DNA of 64,000 bases from Eulemur rufifrons (lineage: Eukaryota > Chordata > Mammalia > Primates > Lemuridae), in assembly GCF_041146395.1 (NCBI RefSeq), contig NC_090986.1, forward strand, positions 48,024,001 to 48,088,000, read 5' to 3'. The notes under the pieces were generated by a model, which was not told the origin of the DNA, made no database searches, and worked only from the letters and a program-made list of their open reading frames with translations. The position numbers and the translations under genes were made by a program. Shown piece after piece: positions 45,415 to 58,669 of this stretch. Each line of letters begins with the position of its first letter. The stretch's first letter is position 1.

Positions 45415-45925
45415 CAAAAGTAGAATGCCAAGGGGTGGAAAAAGGAAAGATCAGAAAAAACAAAAACAACCACCATATGAGAATCTGGGCTTTATGTGTA
45501 AGACATTATATATTTGTTATTTCATGCATTCAACAATTACCTGTAAAATGTCTACTATGTGCCGGTGAATCAGACATCTTCTCCTCATGGTCTTTTATAT
45601 TTGAAAGTTGTTTGGCTGAAGACCATGCCAAAAATGCAGGCTTAAAATGTTATTATCACCAAGAGATGAAAGAAAATTCCTAAAGCATTCATTAAAGTGC
45701 AAATGATAAAAAATCAAAATTTTCGCAGAGAGAAGCTGAGCACTAGTAGGTGCAGATGCGGTAAAATCCTGGGGCAAAACGATAGAAATAAAATAAAGAA
45801 GGATGCTGATACTAAGGACATCTGCTTACACCAAGTGGCTTGTAATCCACTGTCAGTAATTAGCTTGAGATGCGAGCAGGCTCTAAGTTTCCCCACACCT
45901 GAATAGTATCTTCTAAATACCTTAC
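45415..45925. other. Unassigned sequence with an old-repeat phrase
   Basis: Contains 'ttcaacaattacctgtaaaatgtctactatgtgccgg' (45529-45565), a phrase common in ancient mammalian repeats whose family I cannot fix. Open frames at 45435-45906 are not supported as genes. Confidence 0.4.
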
Positions 45926-45929
45926 CCAG

Positions 45930-45990
45930 GCCTCCCACCCAGGTGTTCTGAATCAGAACCTCCAGGGGCAAGACCTGAGTAAAAACCCCT
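45930..45990 (+). mobile_element. Possible MER5-type fragment
   Basis: 'ggtgttctgaatcagaacctccaggggcaagacctgagtaaa' resembles the centre of MER5A ('ctgaatcagaatctctgggggtggggcccag.aatctg'). Short and diverged. Confidence 0.45.
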
Positions 45991-46224
45991 CCAATCAGGA
46001 AGTGAGGGAAAGAAGAGTGGGTGGGTGGATGGATGGGCAAGCACTCAAATTCTATACCTGGAAGAATAACAGGAAAGTCAGCTCCAGGAATGTGGGAATC
46101 TTCTGGACCTGGAAGCTGAGGCATGGATGCACCCTCAACGTGGTGAGTAGGCTCCTCTGTTTCTGCCCTACCTCTTCAGCTTTCTATTACAGTAACAGCG
46201 TCTCTAAAGTTGAAGCACAAAATC

Positions 46225-46440
46225 TCCAAAAGGAAAGGCCTGATTGGTGTAACCTTAGATCGTTCATGTTGCTTTTCTGACCCTCAGTCTCTCCTTTAAA
46301 ATAAAGACACTAATACCTACCATGTAATGCTGCTGTGAATATTTACTAAAATGGTAATATGAGGAATACCTTGCATGGTGCTTTAGAGCATACTGGGAAA
46401 TCTTTAAAAGGGAGCTATTAATGATGGTGACTTTGTAGCT
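46225..46440 (+). mobile_element. MIR SINE
   Basis: 'tgtaaccttagatcgttcatgttgcttttctgaccctcagtctctcctttaaaataaagacactaatacctaccatgtaatgctgctgtgaatatttactaaaatggtaatatgaggaataccttgcatggtgctttagagcatactggg' gives the MIR core and tail in order, ending in 'gagctattaatgatgg'. Confidence 0.85.
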
Positions 46441-46660
46441 CCTACTAACAAATAGTTTGCCTAGGCTTATTTTTATCTATAAATATGAATAGCGTTGCTT
46501 TTTTCATAGAAATATTCACAAACACTATAATGACTGCTACATAACTGCTGTTTACATTAGTAAGATTACATTTAGGACTCTCTATCTGGTTAGCTATTGA
46601 TGTGGATATGTTTTCTAGGACAAATACTTAAGATAATGCACAATACTAGTTAATTAAGCA

Positions 46661-46685
46661 ATTTATTTATTTATTTATTTATTTT
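46661..46685. repeat. (ATTT)n microsatellite
   Basis: Six tandem ATTT units. Confidence 0.95.
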
Positions 46686-46714
46686 GTCAATAAGAGAAAC
46701 TGTAAGGCAAAGAT

Positions 46715-46860
46715 TGACAAAACTTTGTACAGAAACCACCAGGAAAATTTGTTAAAGAAGCAAACTGCTCTCCCAAACTTTCTGATTTGGGCCTTGGCAT
46801 AATTCATGCAGAACCCATAGTTCCCCAATTCTATACTTGGGGAATCAGTCCTTGCATATG
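46715..46860 (+). mobile_element. Diverged MER5-type fragment
   Basis: 'cagaaaccaccaggaaaatttgttaaagaagcaaactgctctcccaaactttctgatttggg' parallels the MER5A arm 'agaatcacctgg.a.gcttgttaaaa.tgcagattcc...ccagactttctgattcag'. The second arm is weak. Confidence 0.48.
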
Positions 46861-46869
46861 AATTGTTGA

Positions 46870-47884
46870 GAAATTAAAATATCTTTGTCTGTCTCTGAGT
46901 CAGCTATTTCTGGTTGAGCCATTTATTACATCTTAAACTATTAATAGAGTTTAATATCCCCATCTTTACTCTTACTTTAATTCAAAAGGAAGAGAGTTCT
47001 GCTGTAGGGAAGTCAATTAAGCCACTCATTACTATAAATATGATGAAGGTAGAAAATTTTATATTATCATAACTCCTGTAAGGTATTTGCTGGCAGATCC
47101 AGGAGAAAGCTAAGCAGAATATTTATGTTGCATCTAACTTCACAGGTGCAAACTGAGTAAATCTGCAGTGGGGTTATTTGATCAGTGCTAGTGCTGTGGT
47201 GCGATAGCTCAATACACAAAATCTGGCTCAGATAAATTGAGATGGGAAAATGGGTTGAATGTAGTCAAACTGCCATTTCAGGTTCTTGTTTGGAGAAGCA
47301 GAGTAATTTATTTTAATTTTTAACTGGTTGTTCTGTTATCCAAAAGTCATTAGTCCATTTGTTTAATAACTACTAAGCACCTACCATGTGTCAAAAAATA
47401 TGTCTAAAAGGGTAATTTATTCTTACACAAAGGCTTTTAGTGAATCTTGGAGTTCAATTTTGTCATGAACTAAGAGAATAATATTGATATTATTGGTAAA
47501 ACTGTGTATAACTATTTCCATTTGAAACCTATTTGAAATTTTCTACACACATCTGTCTGCAGGGAAAGCAAGTTAGTAGGCTGGTTCTTGAGTTTTGCCC
47601 TTATGAATCTCAGTTACATGCAGATGATCAATTCATCAGCACATAGAACCACACAAATGATTTCATTCTAATCTATAGTGTGATTTGCTTATCAAAGGGT
47701 TCATTCTTTTTTAAAGCCTCAATATTCTTTTAGTTCTCCACAGGTATCTTATAGGGTTCCAGGAGAGAATCCTCAAACATGTCCATTATAATTACCAAAA
47801 GAAAAAATGTTCAGAACATTTTGACCTAGTAAAAAAAAAAATTCTCTTCTCTTTATTTTTTCAAAATAAAATGCCTGGAATGAT
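46870..47884. other. Unassigned non-coding sequence
   Basis: One old-repeat phrase ('taactactaagcacctaccatgtgtca', about 47368-47394). No gene. Confidence 0.45.
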
Positions 47885-47899
47885 TAAGATAAGATTTTT

Positions 47900-48232
47900 T
47901 TTTTTTTTTTTTTGAGACAGAGTCTCACTTTGTTGCCCAGGCTAGAGTGAGTGCCGTGGCGTCAGCTTAGCTCACAGCAACCTCAGACTCCTCGGCTTAA
48001 GCGATCCTACTGCCTCAGCCTCCCAAGTAGCTGGGACTACAGGCATGCGCCACCATGCCCGGCTAATTTTTTTTTTTCTATATAGATTTTTAGTTGTCCA
48101 TATAATGTCTTTCTATTTTTAGTAGAGACGGGGTCTCGCTCAGGCTGGTCTCGAACTCCTGACCTTGAGCGATCCACCCGCCTCGGCCTCCCAGAGTGCT
48201 AGGATTACAGGCGTGAGCCACCGCGCCCGGCC
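47900..48232 (-). mobile_element. Lemur-type dimeric Alu, full length, deleted subfamily
   Basis: Poly(T) start to 'ccaccgcgcccggcc'; 14-bp duplications 'aagataagattttt' at 47886-47899 and 48233-48246. On the minus strand the left arm reads 'gcctgagcgagacc' without 'aagagc', and the linker reads 'gaaagacattatatggac..aaaaatctatatag', exactly as in the Alu at 35976. CpGs are mostly intact, so it is a young copy. Confidence 0.97.
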
Positions 48233-48246
48233 AAGATAAGATTTTT

Positions 48247-51035
48247 AAGCATGACAAAATATGATAACTACTAAGTCAATATTAGATAATATATTAAGTA
48301 AAATTGTATGTGATTGGTAAGCTTGTTCCACTAATATATTTGGAAAGACTTAGTATTCAGATTTTTAAAAATTATTCGTAGTGTATTAAACATAAAATAT
48401 ATGGGGATTTCTTTAAAAATTCAATGCTGTAACTGTCAGAAATATTTTATCATTATTTCTGTAGGAAAATCAGATTTGATTTGTATCATTTTGACTTAAA
48501 ATATCATATATAGGTCTGTAACCCACCTTATGTGTCAAGACTATTTTCTCTTGCCTCTCTTTTTTTTATTGGTAAATTCAACTTGACTTTTTTTTTTTTT
48601 TTAAGAATATCAACATTATAAAAACTACATCATCTGAGGAAAACAGAAAGGGAACTTTGAAATGACCTGGAGAGATTATAATGGCTCTCTGAGTACAGTG
48701 AGGTGCAAGTAATCAAACTGGTGGGAGGAAATAAAACTGATGAGATACATAGATAGTAATCTGCTAATGGAAAAATAAATAAGTTCAAGGAAGATCTCAG
48801 AAAGATAATGGGAAATAGAGTGAATAAGACCTTCCAGAGAGAAGGCCATTTTAATGACAAGTTGATTCTGGTAATTAGAAATTTTGATACTGAAAAAAAA
48901 AAGGAATCAGATATAAGCAAGGAGATGACCGCAGCTTGAGGGTTATGTGGGCCCTAAAAGGTCACTTTCTTGATTATATAATATTCAATTTAAAACCCTA
49001 TTTCAGTAAGTCTAGTATTAAAATGTGGAAGAATTCATGGAAAGAGTTAATGTGAAGAATGCAAAAATTTTACAGGTACTTACATGGTGAGAACTTTTCC
49101 AAAAACAGAAATTCCCCAAACCAACAGAATAGATGATGAAAGAGCAAAATGAAAATACTATAGTATTTTTAGCACTTTAGAATGTCACACAACATTTTTC
49201 AGCCATTTTCATTTGATCTCATATCCATCAAGTAAGAGAGATGAGAATATCCTTATTATCCATGGAAAGGCTTACAGTCACAGAAGCTAATTTTTCCAGA
49301 CTGTCTCTGTGTTTTCCTCTGGTACACCCATAACTAGACTGAATGCCCCGTCTCGTTCCTTTACTTTGATTCCTTCTGCTATGCTTTTTTTTTGGTCCTT
49401 TTTGAGCCAGAAGACAGTAAGTATTGTGATATGATGACGGTGTAATCTCTGAGATCTCTGGTGCCTTCCTTACAGCAGACAAAAACTGAATGGTGTATAT
49501 TAGCAGGTCTTATGTTTTCTACCACTACCTGCTGGTACAGAGGCTCCTAAACAAGAGTTACGTGCCATCGTGTTTCTAAGCTGCTTTCTCTGTACACTAT
49601 ACTCCCTTTCCTCTAAATTTTGATGTGGAAGATTTTCTTTCCACTTAAACTTTTGGGGAGGGGTGAAACTGCTGATAAATTATTCTCCCCTTTTTCCTGC
49701 CTTCTAAACTAATTGAGAGATGTGAAATTGTGGTGTTCGAAGTAGACACGTTGTCACTAACAGACATGCTGGAGAAAGCAGTTCAGGGTGATCCTGAATT
49801 CGCTTAGTCCACAGTCCTAACAAAGCCCACTTGAGAATAAATTGGAGTCTGCAGAGCTGAAGTGTTTGTATAAGCCATTGTCTCTCTCTGGCCCTGCTAG
49901 GGAGGGAAGGAAAACAGACCCTTCAGTTTAGGAACTTTGCAAGATGGGTCCATTGGATTGAGTGAAAGGTAAGAGTGAGGATTAAAAGAGGAAAACAGGA
50001 GTGTTTCATTAATTGATGCCCTTCCACCTCAAGGATGAGATTATTTTTAGCTGTGAAAGAATCCAAATAATGGCGAATAAAACATGGTAGAAACTTAAAT
50101 TCTTTATCACTACATTCTGTGTGTAGTACAGGATTGTATGGCAGCTCCAGGATCCTGAGGGACCCAATCCTTTTTAACTTGACTTTTTTTTTTTTAATCC
50201 AAATTCCACTTTGTGCTTCAAGAAAACTCCAAATTCAGGCAATACATCCAGTAGCCAACAAAAATGAGGAAAGAGGAGGGGAAGATTATGCAGCCTTCCT
50301 TCAAGAACACCTACCTGCAATTGCACACAACCATTCATTCTATAGCACATAGGTCAAAACTAAGTCATTTCCAATAATTATTTGGAAAGAAAAAAACTAG
50401 AAAATGCAGTCTTTATCATATGTGCTTATGCTCCAAGCTAAAATTTAGATCTCTATTACCAAGAAAGAAAGATAAAAAGGAAAGAAGGAAGGAAGGGAGA
50501 GTATATAGTAGGGACAACCAACAATTTCTATTACACTCATCAACTTCTTACATACCAATATGCTGTTGGAGGAGTAGAATATCACATATTTAATCATTGC
50601 TTTTTTTGCTGTGGTCAATGAATTTCCAACAATCTGATATGAGTTTTTACCATTTACTAGTTTAATTAATGCTAGTGTATTTGCTGCTTTCTTTTTTTTT
50701 TTCTTGTTTGTTTCATTAGGTGTGGGGGAAAAAGAATGGTTTGACCCCGTGTTTATTTTGTTATCTTGTCTTTGTCAGCTTTCTGTGGTTTATGTTGTGT
50801 TCACTCAGGGTACTTTCTAGTCTTTCAGCCATGTGAGATCTTCTCTCACTTTATGCTTTTAAGATGTACACATATAATAGACTCATACATATTCTCTTAT
50901 ATTATTTCAGCTGGGGTAGCAGTTATAAAAAGAAAACATATTTCCATAATTGTCAATTGATTCTTCATTAAACTTTAAAATGTATGCATCTTTTCTCTCT
51001 TAATTAAAAGCTCCTTGTGGCTCAGTTTGTGTATT
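48247..51035. other. Unassigned non-coding sequence
   Basis: No gene. T-runs at 48588-48602 and 50184-50196. A purine-rich (GAAA/GGAA) tract is at 50460-50503. The 49480-49990 block is less AT-rich and free of recognised repeats. Short frames such as 49228-49482 (minus) and 50119-50352 (plus) have no known domain. Confidence 0.45.
50460..50503. repeat. GAAA/GGAA purine-rich simple repeat
   Basis: Imperfect (GAAA)n then (GGAA)n tract, about 44 bp. Confidence 0.85.
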
Positions 51036-51039
51036 TTTC

Positions 51040-53010
51040 TTTTTTTAACCACTTTATTGAGATATAATTCACATACAAAAAGCTGTACATATTTAATGTG
51101 TACAACTTGATGAGTTCTGAGGTATGTATAAACCCATGAAATTATCACCACAGTCTATGCCATAAAACTGTCCATCACCTCTAAAAGCTTCCTTCTGCAA
51201 TCTTAATACTATTGTGTGTGTGGTAAGAATACTTAACCTAAAATCTCCCCCCTTAACAAATGTGTAAGTACACGATACAGTATCATTAACTATAATCACT
51301 ATGCTGTACAGTGGATCTCTAGGACTATTTCATCTTGTATAACAAACCTTGTGCCCTGTGACCAATACTATCCTCTCTCTCCCTCCCTCCAGTCCCTGGC
51401 ATTCTACTCTCTGCTTCTTTGAGTTTGACTATTTCAGATTTTTTATGTATGTGGTATCATGTATTATTTGTTCTTCCATGTCTGGGTTATTTCTTAAGCA
51501 TAATATCCTTCAAGTCCATCCATATTGTTGCAAATGACAGGATGTCCTTTTTTTAAGATTGAATAATATTCCACCTGTATGTACACACTGCATTGTGGAC
51601 ATTTAAATTGTTTTAAATGTCCTGACTGTTGTGAATAATAGTGTAATGAGCATGGGAATGCAGGTATGTCTTCAAGTTCCTGATTTCAAATCCTTTCAAT
51701 ATATATAAAGTAGTGGGATCACTGGATCATATGATAGTTCTATTTTTAATTTTTGGAGGAAACTCTATACTGTTTTCCATAGTGGCTGCACCAATATACA
51801 TTCCCACTAACAGTATACAAGTGTTCCTTTTCCATTTCTTCACAAACATTTGTTAACTTTTGTGTCCGTTTACTTTTGTTTTTGTAATAGTCACACAACA
51901 AGCATAAAGTGATAAATCACAGTGGTTTTGATTTGCATTTTCCTGATTAGTGATGTTGAGCACCTTTTCAAATACCTATTGGTCATTTGTATGTCTTCTT
52001 TGGAGAAATGTTTTTAGTTTCTTTGCCCGCTTTAAATGGATTATTTCTTATTGAGTTGTAGGAGTTCCTTATGTATTCGAATATTAACCTATTATCAGAC
52101 AAGGTTTGCAATATTTTCTGCTGTTTTGTAGGTTGCCTTTTCATTTTTTGATTACTTCCTTTTCTATAGAGAAGATTTCAGTTTGTAATCCCAATTTTGT
52201 TCACTGTGCTTTTAAGGTTAAATCCAAAAAATCATTGCCAAGGCCAGTGTCAAGAAGCTTTTTTCCTAAGATTTTTTGAGGAGTTTTACAGTTTCTGGTC
52301 TTATGTTTAAGTCTTTAGTCCATTTTTAGTTGATTTTTGTGTATAATGCAAGATAATTATCCAATTTTATTTTTTTGCATGTGGAAACCCAGTTTTTCTA
52401 ACACCATTTGTGGAAGAGACTATCCCTTCCCCATTTTTTAAATAGCTTTGGCTTTTGTTATCAAAGATCAATTAACAATTTCTGCATGAGTTTTTTCTGG
52501 ACTCTATATTCTGTTCTATTTTTCTGTATATCTGTTTTTACACCAGCATCATACTCTTTTGATTACTGTTCCTTTGTAATATATTTGGAAAACAACACAT
52601 GATGCCTACAGCTTTGTTCTTGCTCAAAATTGCTTTGGTTACTTGAGGTCTTTTGTGATTCCATATGAATTTTAGGATATTTTCTATTTCTGTTTAAAAA
52701 AAATGCCTTTGGGATTTTGATTGATTTCATTGAATTTGTAGATTGTTTTGATTATTACGGACATTTTAACAATCTTCCAATGGATTCTTCCAATCCATAA
52801 ATATGGGATATCTTTCCATTTATTTATGTCTCTTTAGTTTCTTTCATCAGTGTTTTATGGTTTTTAGTGTACAGTCTTTCACCTTTTTGATTGAGTTTAT
52901 TCCTAAGTATTATTTTTGATGCTAGTGTAAATGAGATTGCTTTCTTAATTTGCTTTTTGGACAATTTGTTAGTGTATAGAAACACAACTGATTTCTGTAT
53001 ATTGATTCAT
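51040..53010 (-). mobile_element. L1M LINE, 3' UTR and ORF2 C-terminal half, antisense
   Basis: About 2 kb reading as the complement of an old L1M. The 3' UTR begins at 'accactttattgagatataattcacatac' and runs through 'ctctaggactatttcatcttgtataac' and 'gcaaatgacaggatgtcc'. ORF2 follows: 'gggatcactggatcatatgatagttctatttttaat', 'ccatagtggctgcaccaatatacattccc', 'gtggttttgatttgcattttcctgat', 'ccaaggccagtgtcaagaagc', 'gggattttgattgatttcattgaatttgtagattg', and 'attcctaagtattatttttgatgctagtgtaaatga'. Truncated near 53010. Multiple stops, so non-functional. It is the largest L1 piece in the window. Confidence 0.92.
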
Positions 53011-53014
53011 GTAT

Positions 53015-53715
53015 TTTTCTTACTCTTAAAATGTGCACAGCTATATAAATATAAGGAATCACTAAATGTTTGGGGAAATAAAGAATGGGAAAAACAAATG
53101 GGAAAGATAACGCAGGTAAAAAGAGAAAAAGAGGAAGAGTGTAACATGGGTGAATTATTTATGCTTAATTTCATGAAATAGAAATATTTGCAGTATAGGT
53201 AAAAACAAGCTAGACCTCCATGGGGATCAATTGAAAGAAACAATAATATTCAATTTCCAATTTAGAGTATCTACCTGTATTATATATAAATTCATCATTA
53301 TTCAAAATATGTAATTGAAAACATTACTAAACATGTAAACTGTAGTCAAAGTAGGCAGGAAAATAATATATTTTCGCTAACTAGTGTTCATATTTGCCAT
53401 TCATCAGTTGATGCATAAAATGATTGAATAATTTCCTTTATATGCCATTGCTTTTCTTTATTATAAATACAATGAACTCTCATGAAAAGAACAAACCAAA
53501 TGCTTCTGAAAATAATATCTTTTACTTTAATACTAAAAGGCAAACCTCTGGACAATATTACTAGAAGTAAGTTCAATGGCCGACATTGTAGTTATTTTCG
53601 CCAAACTAACACACTCATAATGACAAAAACATAGATATGTCGAAACAAAATTTTATTGATGCTGTCATTGACTCCTTGGGGATTGTTTTTCCTCCATAAA
53701 ATTGAGGATACTGTG
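53015..53715. other. Unassigned spacer
   Basis: No named feature. The 96-codon plus frame 52891-53181 begins inside the L1 and runs out of it, so it is not a gene. Confidence 0.45.
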
Positions 53716-53717
53716 TG

Positions 53718-54009
53718 TGTTAATCTGTTTTATGTTGCTATAAAGGAAACACCCAAGTCAGGGTAATTTATAAATAATTTATTTAGCTCACTGTTCTGCA
53801 GGCTGCATTGTACCAGCATCTGCTTCTGGTGAGGGTTTCAGGGAGCTTCCAATCAAGATGGAAGGTGAAGGGGAAGCAGGCATGTCACATGGTGAGAGAA
53901 GGAGCAAGAAAGGGAGGAGGTGTTTCCAGACTCCTTTAAACAACCAGCTCTCCCTTGAACTAATAAAGTGAGAACTCACTATTAGGAAGAGGGCATCCAA
54001 ACTATATCA
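53718..54009 (-). mobile_element. MST-type MaLR LTR with internal deletion, reverse orientation
   Basis: Top strand: 'tgttaatctgttttatgttgctataaaggaaacacccaagtcagggtaattta', 'ctgttctgcaggctgcattgtacc', 'catctgcttctggtgagggtttcagggagcttcc', 'ggaagcaggcatgtcacatggtgagagaaggagcaag', 'gagaactcactattaggaagagggc', then directly 'atccaaactatatca'. The usual ~90-100 bp containing 'cacctcccactaggccccacctcc' is missing, so the copy has lost part of its promoter-distal segment (5' side of the LTR on the minus strand). Confidence 0.92.
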
Positions 54010-57000
54010 TTATGTAATAAAAGGGCCCCTGTGTTTTTATGGTGTATGAGCAAAAACAGGCTTTGAAGAGATTTGGATTCTGTACCTAATTGAATTATTC
54101 AACATGATTAAGGCTAACTCTGAAAAATAGCTTAGAGAAAATTAATATTTAATTTGGAACATGGTATCAGGAAAATGAGTTTTACTCAAACTATCTTCTC
54201 CATATAATTCTAAACTAGTAAGTTTTCAGTTTTTCTTTACATGAATGTTAATTCCCCATTGTATGTGTTGAGTACCTATGTTATCAATTATTACCATCAT
54301 AACCAATTTGAGAGTGACTTGCCAGAGGATAGTTTAGATGCCAACCTTGGTCTCTAGGTCTTTGCTATTCGTCAGGAATGAAATAATCTGTGCAGGCATG
54401 GTAGATAAGACAATCACTATTAAACTATACAAAATTTTGCATGTGTATTTTTAAAAGCCTTATATATCAAAGAACATGCTATACAGTGTTATACTTTCAT
54501 TCTTGTTTTCAATACCCACCACCATGCCCCCAATAGAGTTTAAAGAGTCAATGAAATGAAAGAGTCTCTGAGCATGTTTCAAATTCTACTTAGGCAAGAT
54601 AATCACTTTGTGCCTAGGATTATGTTAGTTTTTAGAGAATTATGGAGTGTTAGGTAAGATGCAAGTGGAATGATTGTCAGGCTGATGAAAGATACATGGT
54701 ATAGCCATTGGCATCTTACTGAAAATTCTGGTTGGTGGCACAATTGTCCACTTGGAGCAAGATTTTATATAAAACTTGTTACCTAGATCATGAAAGACAC
54801 AAGAAAACATCTGTAATGATAGTTGCACAAGTATATCAAGGTAAACTGGAAACAGAAGCCAAACAATTTGAGGTCCATTTGATTTTACATGATGGTGAGC
54901 AACACGTTTTCTGTGTCGAGGATAGCAAGCTCAACATCCAGAATTTACATTGTTATCGAAGGAAGATCCCAACATTATAGGATTAAGGGGTAGAGCAAAG
55001 CTTCAACCAGAGGACAAAATCAAGATTCATCTATATTGGAGGGAAGATAGACTTCTAAAACAGTGTCTAGTTCTATTTACAAACCCACCAAGGTAAGAAA
55101 AATAGAAAACTATGAATTTGGAGCAAATGGACTCTCACATATTCATCCATGAGATTCTAATCTATGTGTGAGCCAAGAAGGCTACATAATCTGTGAGAAA
55201 CACTGGCAGTCAAGATTGCAGTGGTAGGGCATCAATCGTTCCAGGTGGGCGAGGTTGAGGAAGGCATGACCAGAGGAAATAAGTTGAAAAGTGGGAGAAG
55301 ATGACCAATATTCATCATTTGCTTTTTCATAAAATAAGAATAACCAACAGAAAAAGTGTTGAAAACAAGAGAAATGGAGGACATTTTCAGATTTAACAAA
55401 AATGCTTATGGGAAATATGCAGAACAATTATTCTAAACAAAGGATTTTCAAATCAATGTTATAAAATTCGAAACATTTAAACCAATAATAAATAAAAGTA
55501 GGGTAGTCAAAAATGAAATTATGATATATTCTGTAGTTATCATAGACTTAGGATATGTAATTACAATGTAGAAACAGGGATGTATTATGTGCAGAGAGAC
55601 ACTCGCATGATTATCAGTAAATTTAGGACTGTTTCCAACATTTTGGTTTCAACTAGAGACAAATGATTTTTATAAAATGATATAATAAAAATTTATAAGC
55701 AATAGCTCGCCTAGAACTGTTTAGCAACTATAGAGTTTTTTAAAAAATATTTTTTACAACTTGGCCATCTAAATATCTTTTTCAACCCCAATAAGGAAGC
55801 TAATCTTCAATATTTATCATTAATATCCAGCCCTGCTCATCTTCTTTAGCTATATTCGGGCTTTCTGAGCTGAGGAAATCTCAGCTTTGTAGTCATTAAT
55901 GATCATTATCCTTAAATGAAAATGTACTAGAAATAACTTTTATATCATTCTTAGTGGGTAATTTAAGGGATAAAATGGGAATATTAATGTTGAAAAAGTA
56001 CAGTGTAATAGCCACTAAGCCTGCTAAAGAGAATATCAAGCTACAAGGATCACCAAGGAAAGAAATGTCCTTGTTTGATATTTCATGTCAGGCCTTTACT
56101 ATACCATAGCTCTTACCGAGGGAAGATAAAGAGAGGAAAAAGAACAACTTCATCCCTGCTTTCTAAAGCAAAAAGAAAGAAAGCCAACCAATCCAACCTA
56201 ACACTAATATGATGCTTTGTTCCCAGTGACTTGAAATGCCAGTATTCTGTAATTGCAATATTAAATTATTTATTAAGACCCCCATTCATTCTTGAACTCT
56301 CTGTATTTTAATCTGACAATTTAATATAACTTTTACTCTCTTTCATGAAGAAGCATTCATAAGCATGAAGTCCTACTTGGCAGATACTGCTTCTGTGCTC
56401 TTCAGTGGAAACAGAACCCTGGATGGTACTATAACTTTGTAATACTCCTGAGACCTTTTCTCAATAGTAGATAGGACTCAACTGTCTAGGTTCAAACAGT
56501 GATGGACACTTGGCCTCGAGTTATACAGATCTGTTGAGGTTATGCCACATGCCAGTTCATGCTAATTCCATATCAACTCACCAACACCCCCTCTGTCATA
56601 GTTCCTGACATTCCACTGATTTCATTCGGCTCTATGGTATATTTAACAGTCATAGTTTGATTCCATCCAGATCGCTCATTGCTATAGTTCCTGGGGACTG
56701 TATATTCTACTTACACATTTCTTTCATTCTCTTATTATACAGCTTTCTATTCCTTCCAATTTTATTGTATAATCTAATGTCATTGCATTGCAAAAGAAGG
56801 TGATTCTATTCAATCTATTTGTATAAACTTCTATTTACTTCCACAAATTGAAACCTGGATTTCCCTAAAAATTACAACTTTTTCTGCTGTCTGCAGAAGT
56901 AGAAACTGGTCCTTCTCTCACCTAACATTATTGACCATGAAGCCAGAGGGAGAGTCATGACACATTCTTCTAAGCATATTTTTCAAAGCTTGATCATTTT

Positions 57001-57825
57001 TTTCACCCTCACATAAAACTCCTTCTTTCAAATTCACACTCTCTTGCCCTCCTTTATCATTAATATATTTTGATGGATCATTTGCTCACATTCATTCAGG
57101 AGTTAAATTGAACTAAAGCCTCCTTCATTATCACAACTCCTGCTGTAAGGCTGAAAAATATGCACATCAATTTGGATATCTATCAATCAAGTCTAAATTT
57201 TTAAAAATTTTTCTCTATTCAGCGACCTCTAATTCTGCTCTATTTCAGCATCTCACTTGAAAAAAAAACACCTTAAACTTCTAAAAACTTGAAGTCATTA
57301 TCCTAATTTCTTACCACAACTTTCTATCCCTTGTAATCTCATTTTTTAAATAGAAAGATTGATATAGAGCGAATGGTTTAAAATATTTGATTTTTGAAAC
57401 TGGGAAAAATGATGTAGAAAATATCTTAAACTTTGAGGAGAATATAAATGGCAGTGAATTGCTTAATCAGGAAAGTCAAACCCAGAGAGGGAGAGAACAT
57501 AAATGCATTTATCTCCACCAGGATTTGAGAGAAATAAACATGTCACCTTTCCCTTCTTTGAGAATTTGTAATCTGTAATCACCTGTCCCTAACTTGAGTT
57601 TGGAGTTTGATTCTGGTAAATGTGAGATCAGTCTAAAACTGAAACATATATTGAAAAATATATATTGAAAAATATTAATATCTGCCTGAATCAGAGTAAG
57701 CAGTTGCCCCCAAATTTTTCAGAGAATACTAGAAAGAAAAAAACACTCTATTTTGAAATTTATATTAGAATGATAAAGTGGTAGTTTTCTTCTCAATATT
57801 CTTTCCCCCATTTCTCCTTACTAAT
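54010..57825. other. Unassigned non-coding sequence
   Basis: About 3.8 kb with no recognised gene or repeat family. Contains a short tandem duplication (atatattgaaaaat twice) at about 57646-57674. Open frames are under 85 codons and unremarkable. Confidence 0.45.
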
Positions 57826-57829
57826 GGAA

Positions 57830-58100
57830 ACCCAAATTTGCTGTACTAGCAGTAATACCTAGTAAGGAGACATGGTCTTCAAGCTCCCTTATAGACAGTG
57901 GTGGACATGTGACTATTCTGTCCAAGTATAGATTGGATTCTCAGAGGACTTCTTAAAAGAGGGCTGACTCAGCTTCACTTGTCCTTTGACCCTATTCTCT
58001 TGTCTTTTTTCCTGCCTAGACTGCAGAAAGTGATTATTATGTCATGACTAGAACTCTTGAAGTCCTTTTTGGAACCTGAAGATAAGATTTATAATTATCT
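57830..58100 (+). mobile_element. Possible old interspersed repeat (unnamed)
   Basis: 'agctcccttatagacagtggtggacatgtgactattctgtcc' and 'ctgactcagcttcacttgtcctttgaccc' echo a common mammalian LTR-like repeat ('ggccatgtgac..gttctggccaatgg'). Weak evidence. Confidence 0.3.
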
Positions 58101-58229
58101 GCCTACTTTAAAATCTTCCATTTCCTCCTTTTAAATAACATGAATGTACTGTCTTCCTTCTTCTCCCCCTTGTTCTTCCTTTCCTTCTTTATTGTATTTA
58201 ACATGGTATAAGAAGAAAATATACAGCAA

Positions 58230-58665
58230 GCATTGCAAAAGTGATTTATTTTCCACATAGAACAAGAAATCCAGGACTATGGTGGTGGCCTTAAGATGTC
58301 TTCAATGCTTCAGACATAATCTACCTATGAGGCCTGAGATCTTTGAAGTGTGACTTTTATCCTCCAGTGCAACATGACATCTGCGTTCCTAAGTGTCACA
58401 AAGACATTCCAGAAGATAAAAGGGGAAGGGGTAAAGTTAAAAGGGAATGACAGCTGAATGTCTCTTCTAATCCAAGAATAAACAGCTCTCCTGTGAGTCC
58501 TGCCCAACAACATCTTATTGACTAGAAAAATGTCAGCCCACACCTAGATGGGTAACAGCTGGGGGAAACCAAGTGTTTAGCTGGGCACATTACTAAGCCA
58601 AACAAAATCGGGCTTCTGTTAGTAAAAAACAAGGGCAGAATGAACATGGAGTGGACATCCAGTAC
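58230..58665 (-). mobile_element. Possible old LTR-like repeat (unnamed)
   Basis: 'gatttattttccacatagaacaagaaatccagg', 'gacatctgcgttcctaagtgtcac', 'gggtaacagctgggggaaaccaagtgtttagctgggcacat' and 'gggcttctgttagtaaaaaacaagggcagaatgaacatgg' match in order a widespread mammalian repeat ('...gaagtttatttctctc...cacatctgcattcc...gccatgtgcccagctaaaaat.ggggttctgttact...agaatggatattgg'). The family name escapes me. Confidence 0.5.
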
Positions 58666-58669
58666 TGTT

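Noticed and set aside
45714..46124. 136-codon minus-strand frame
   Set aside because: Spans a MER5-like trace and unassigned DNA, with no domain, start context or conservation evidence.
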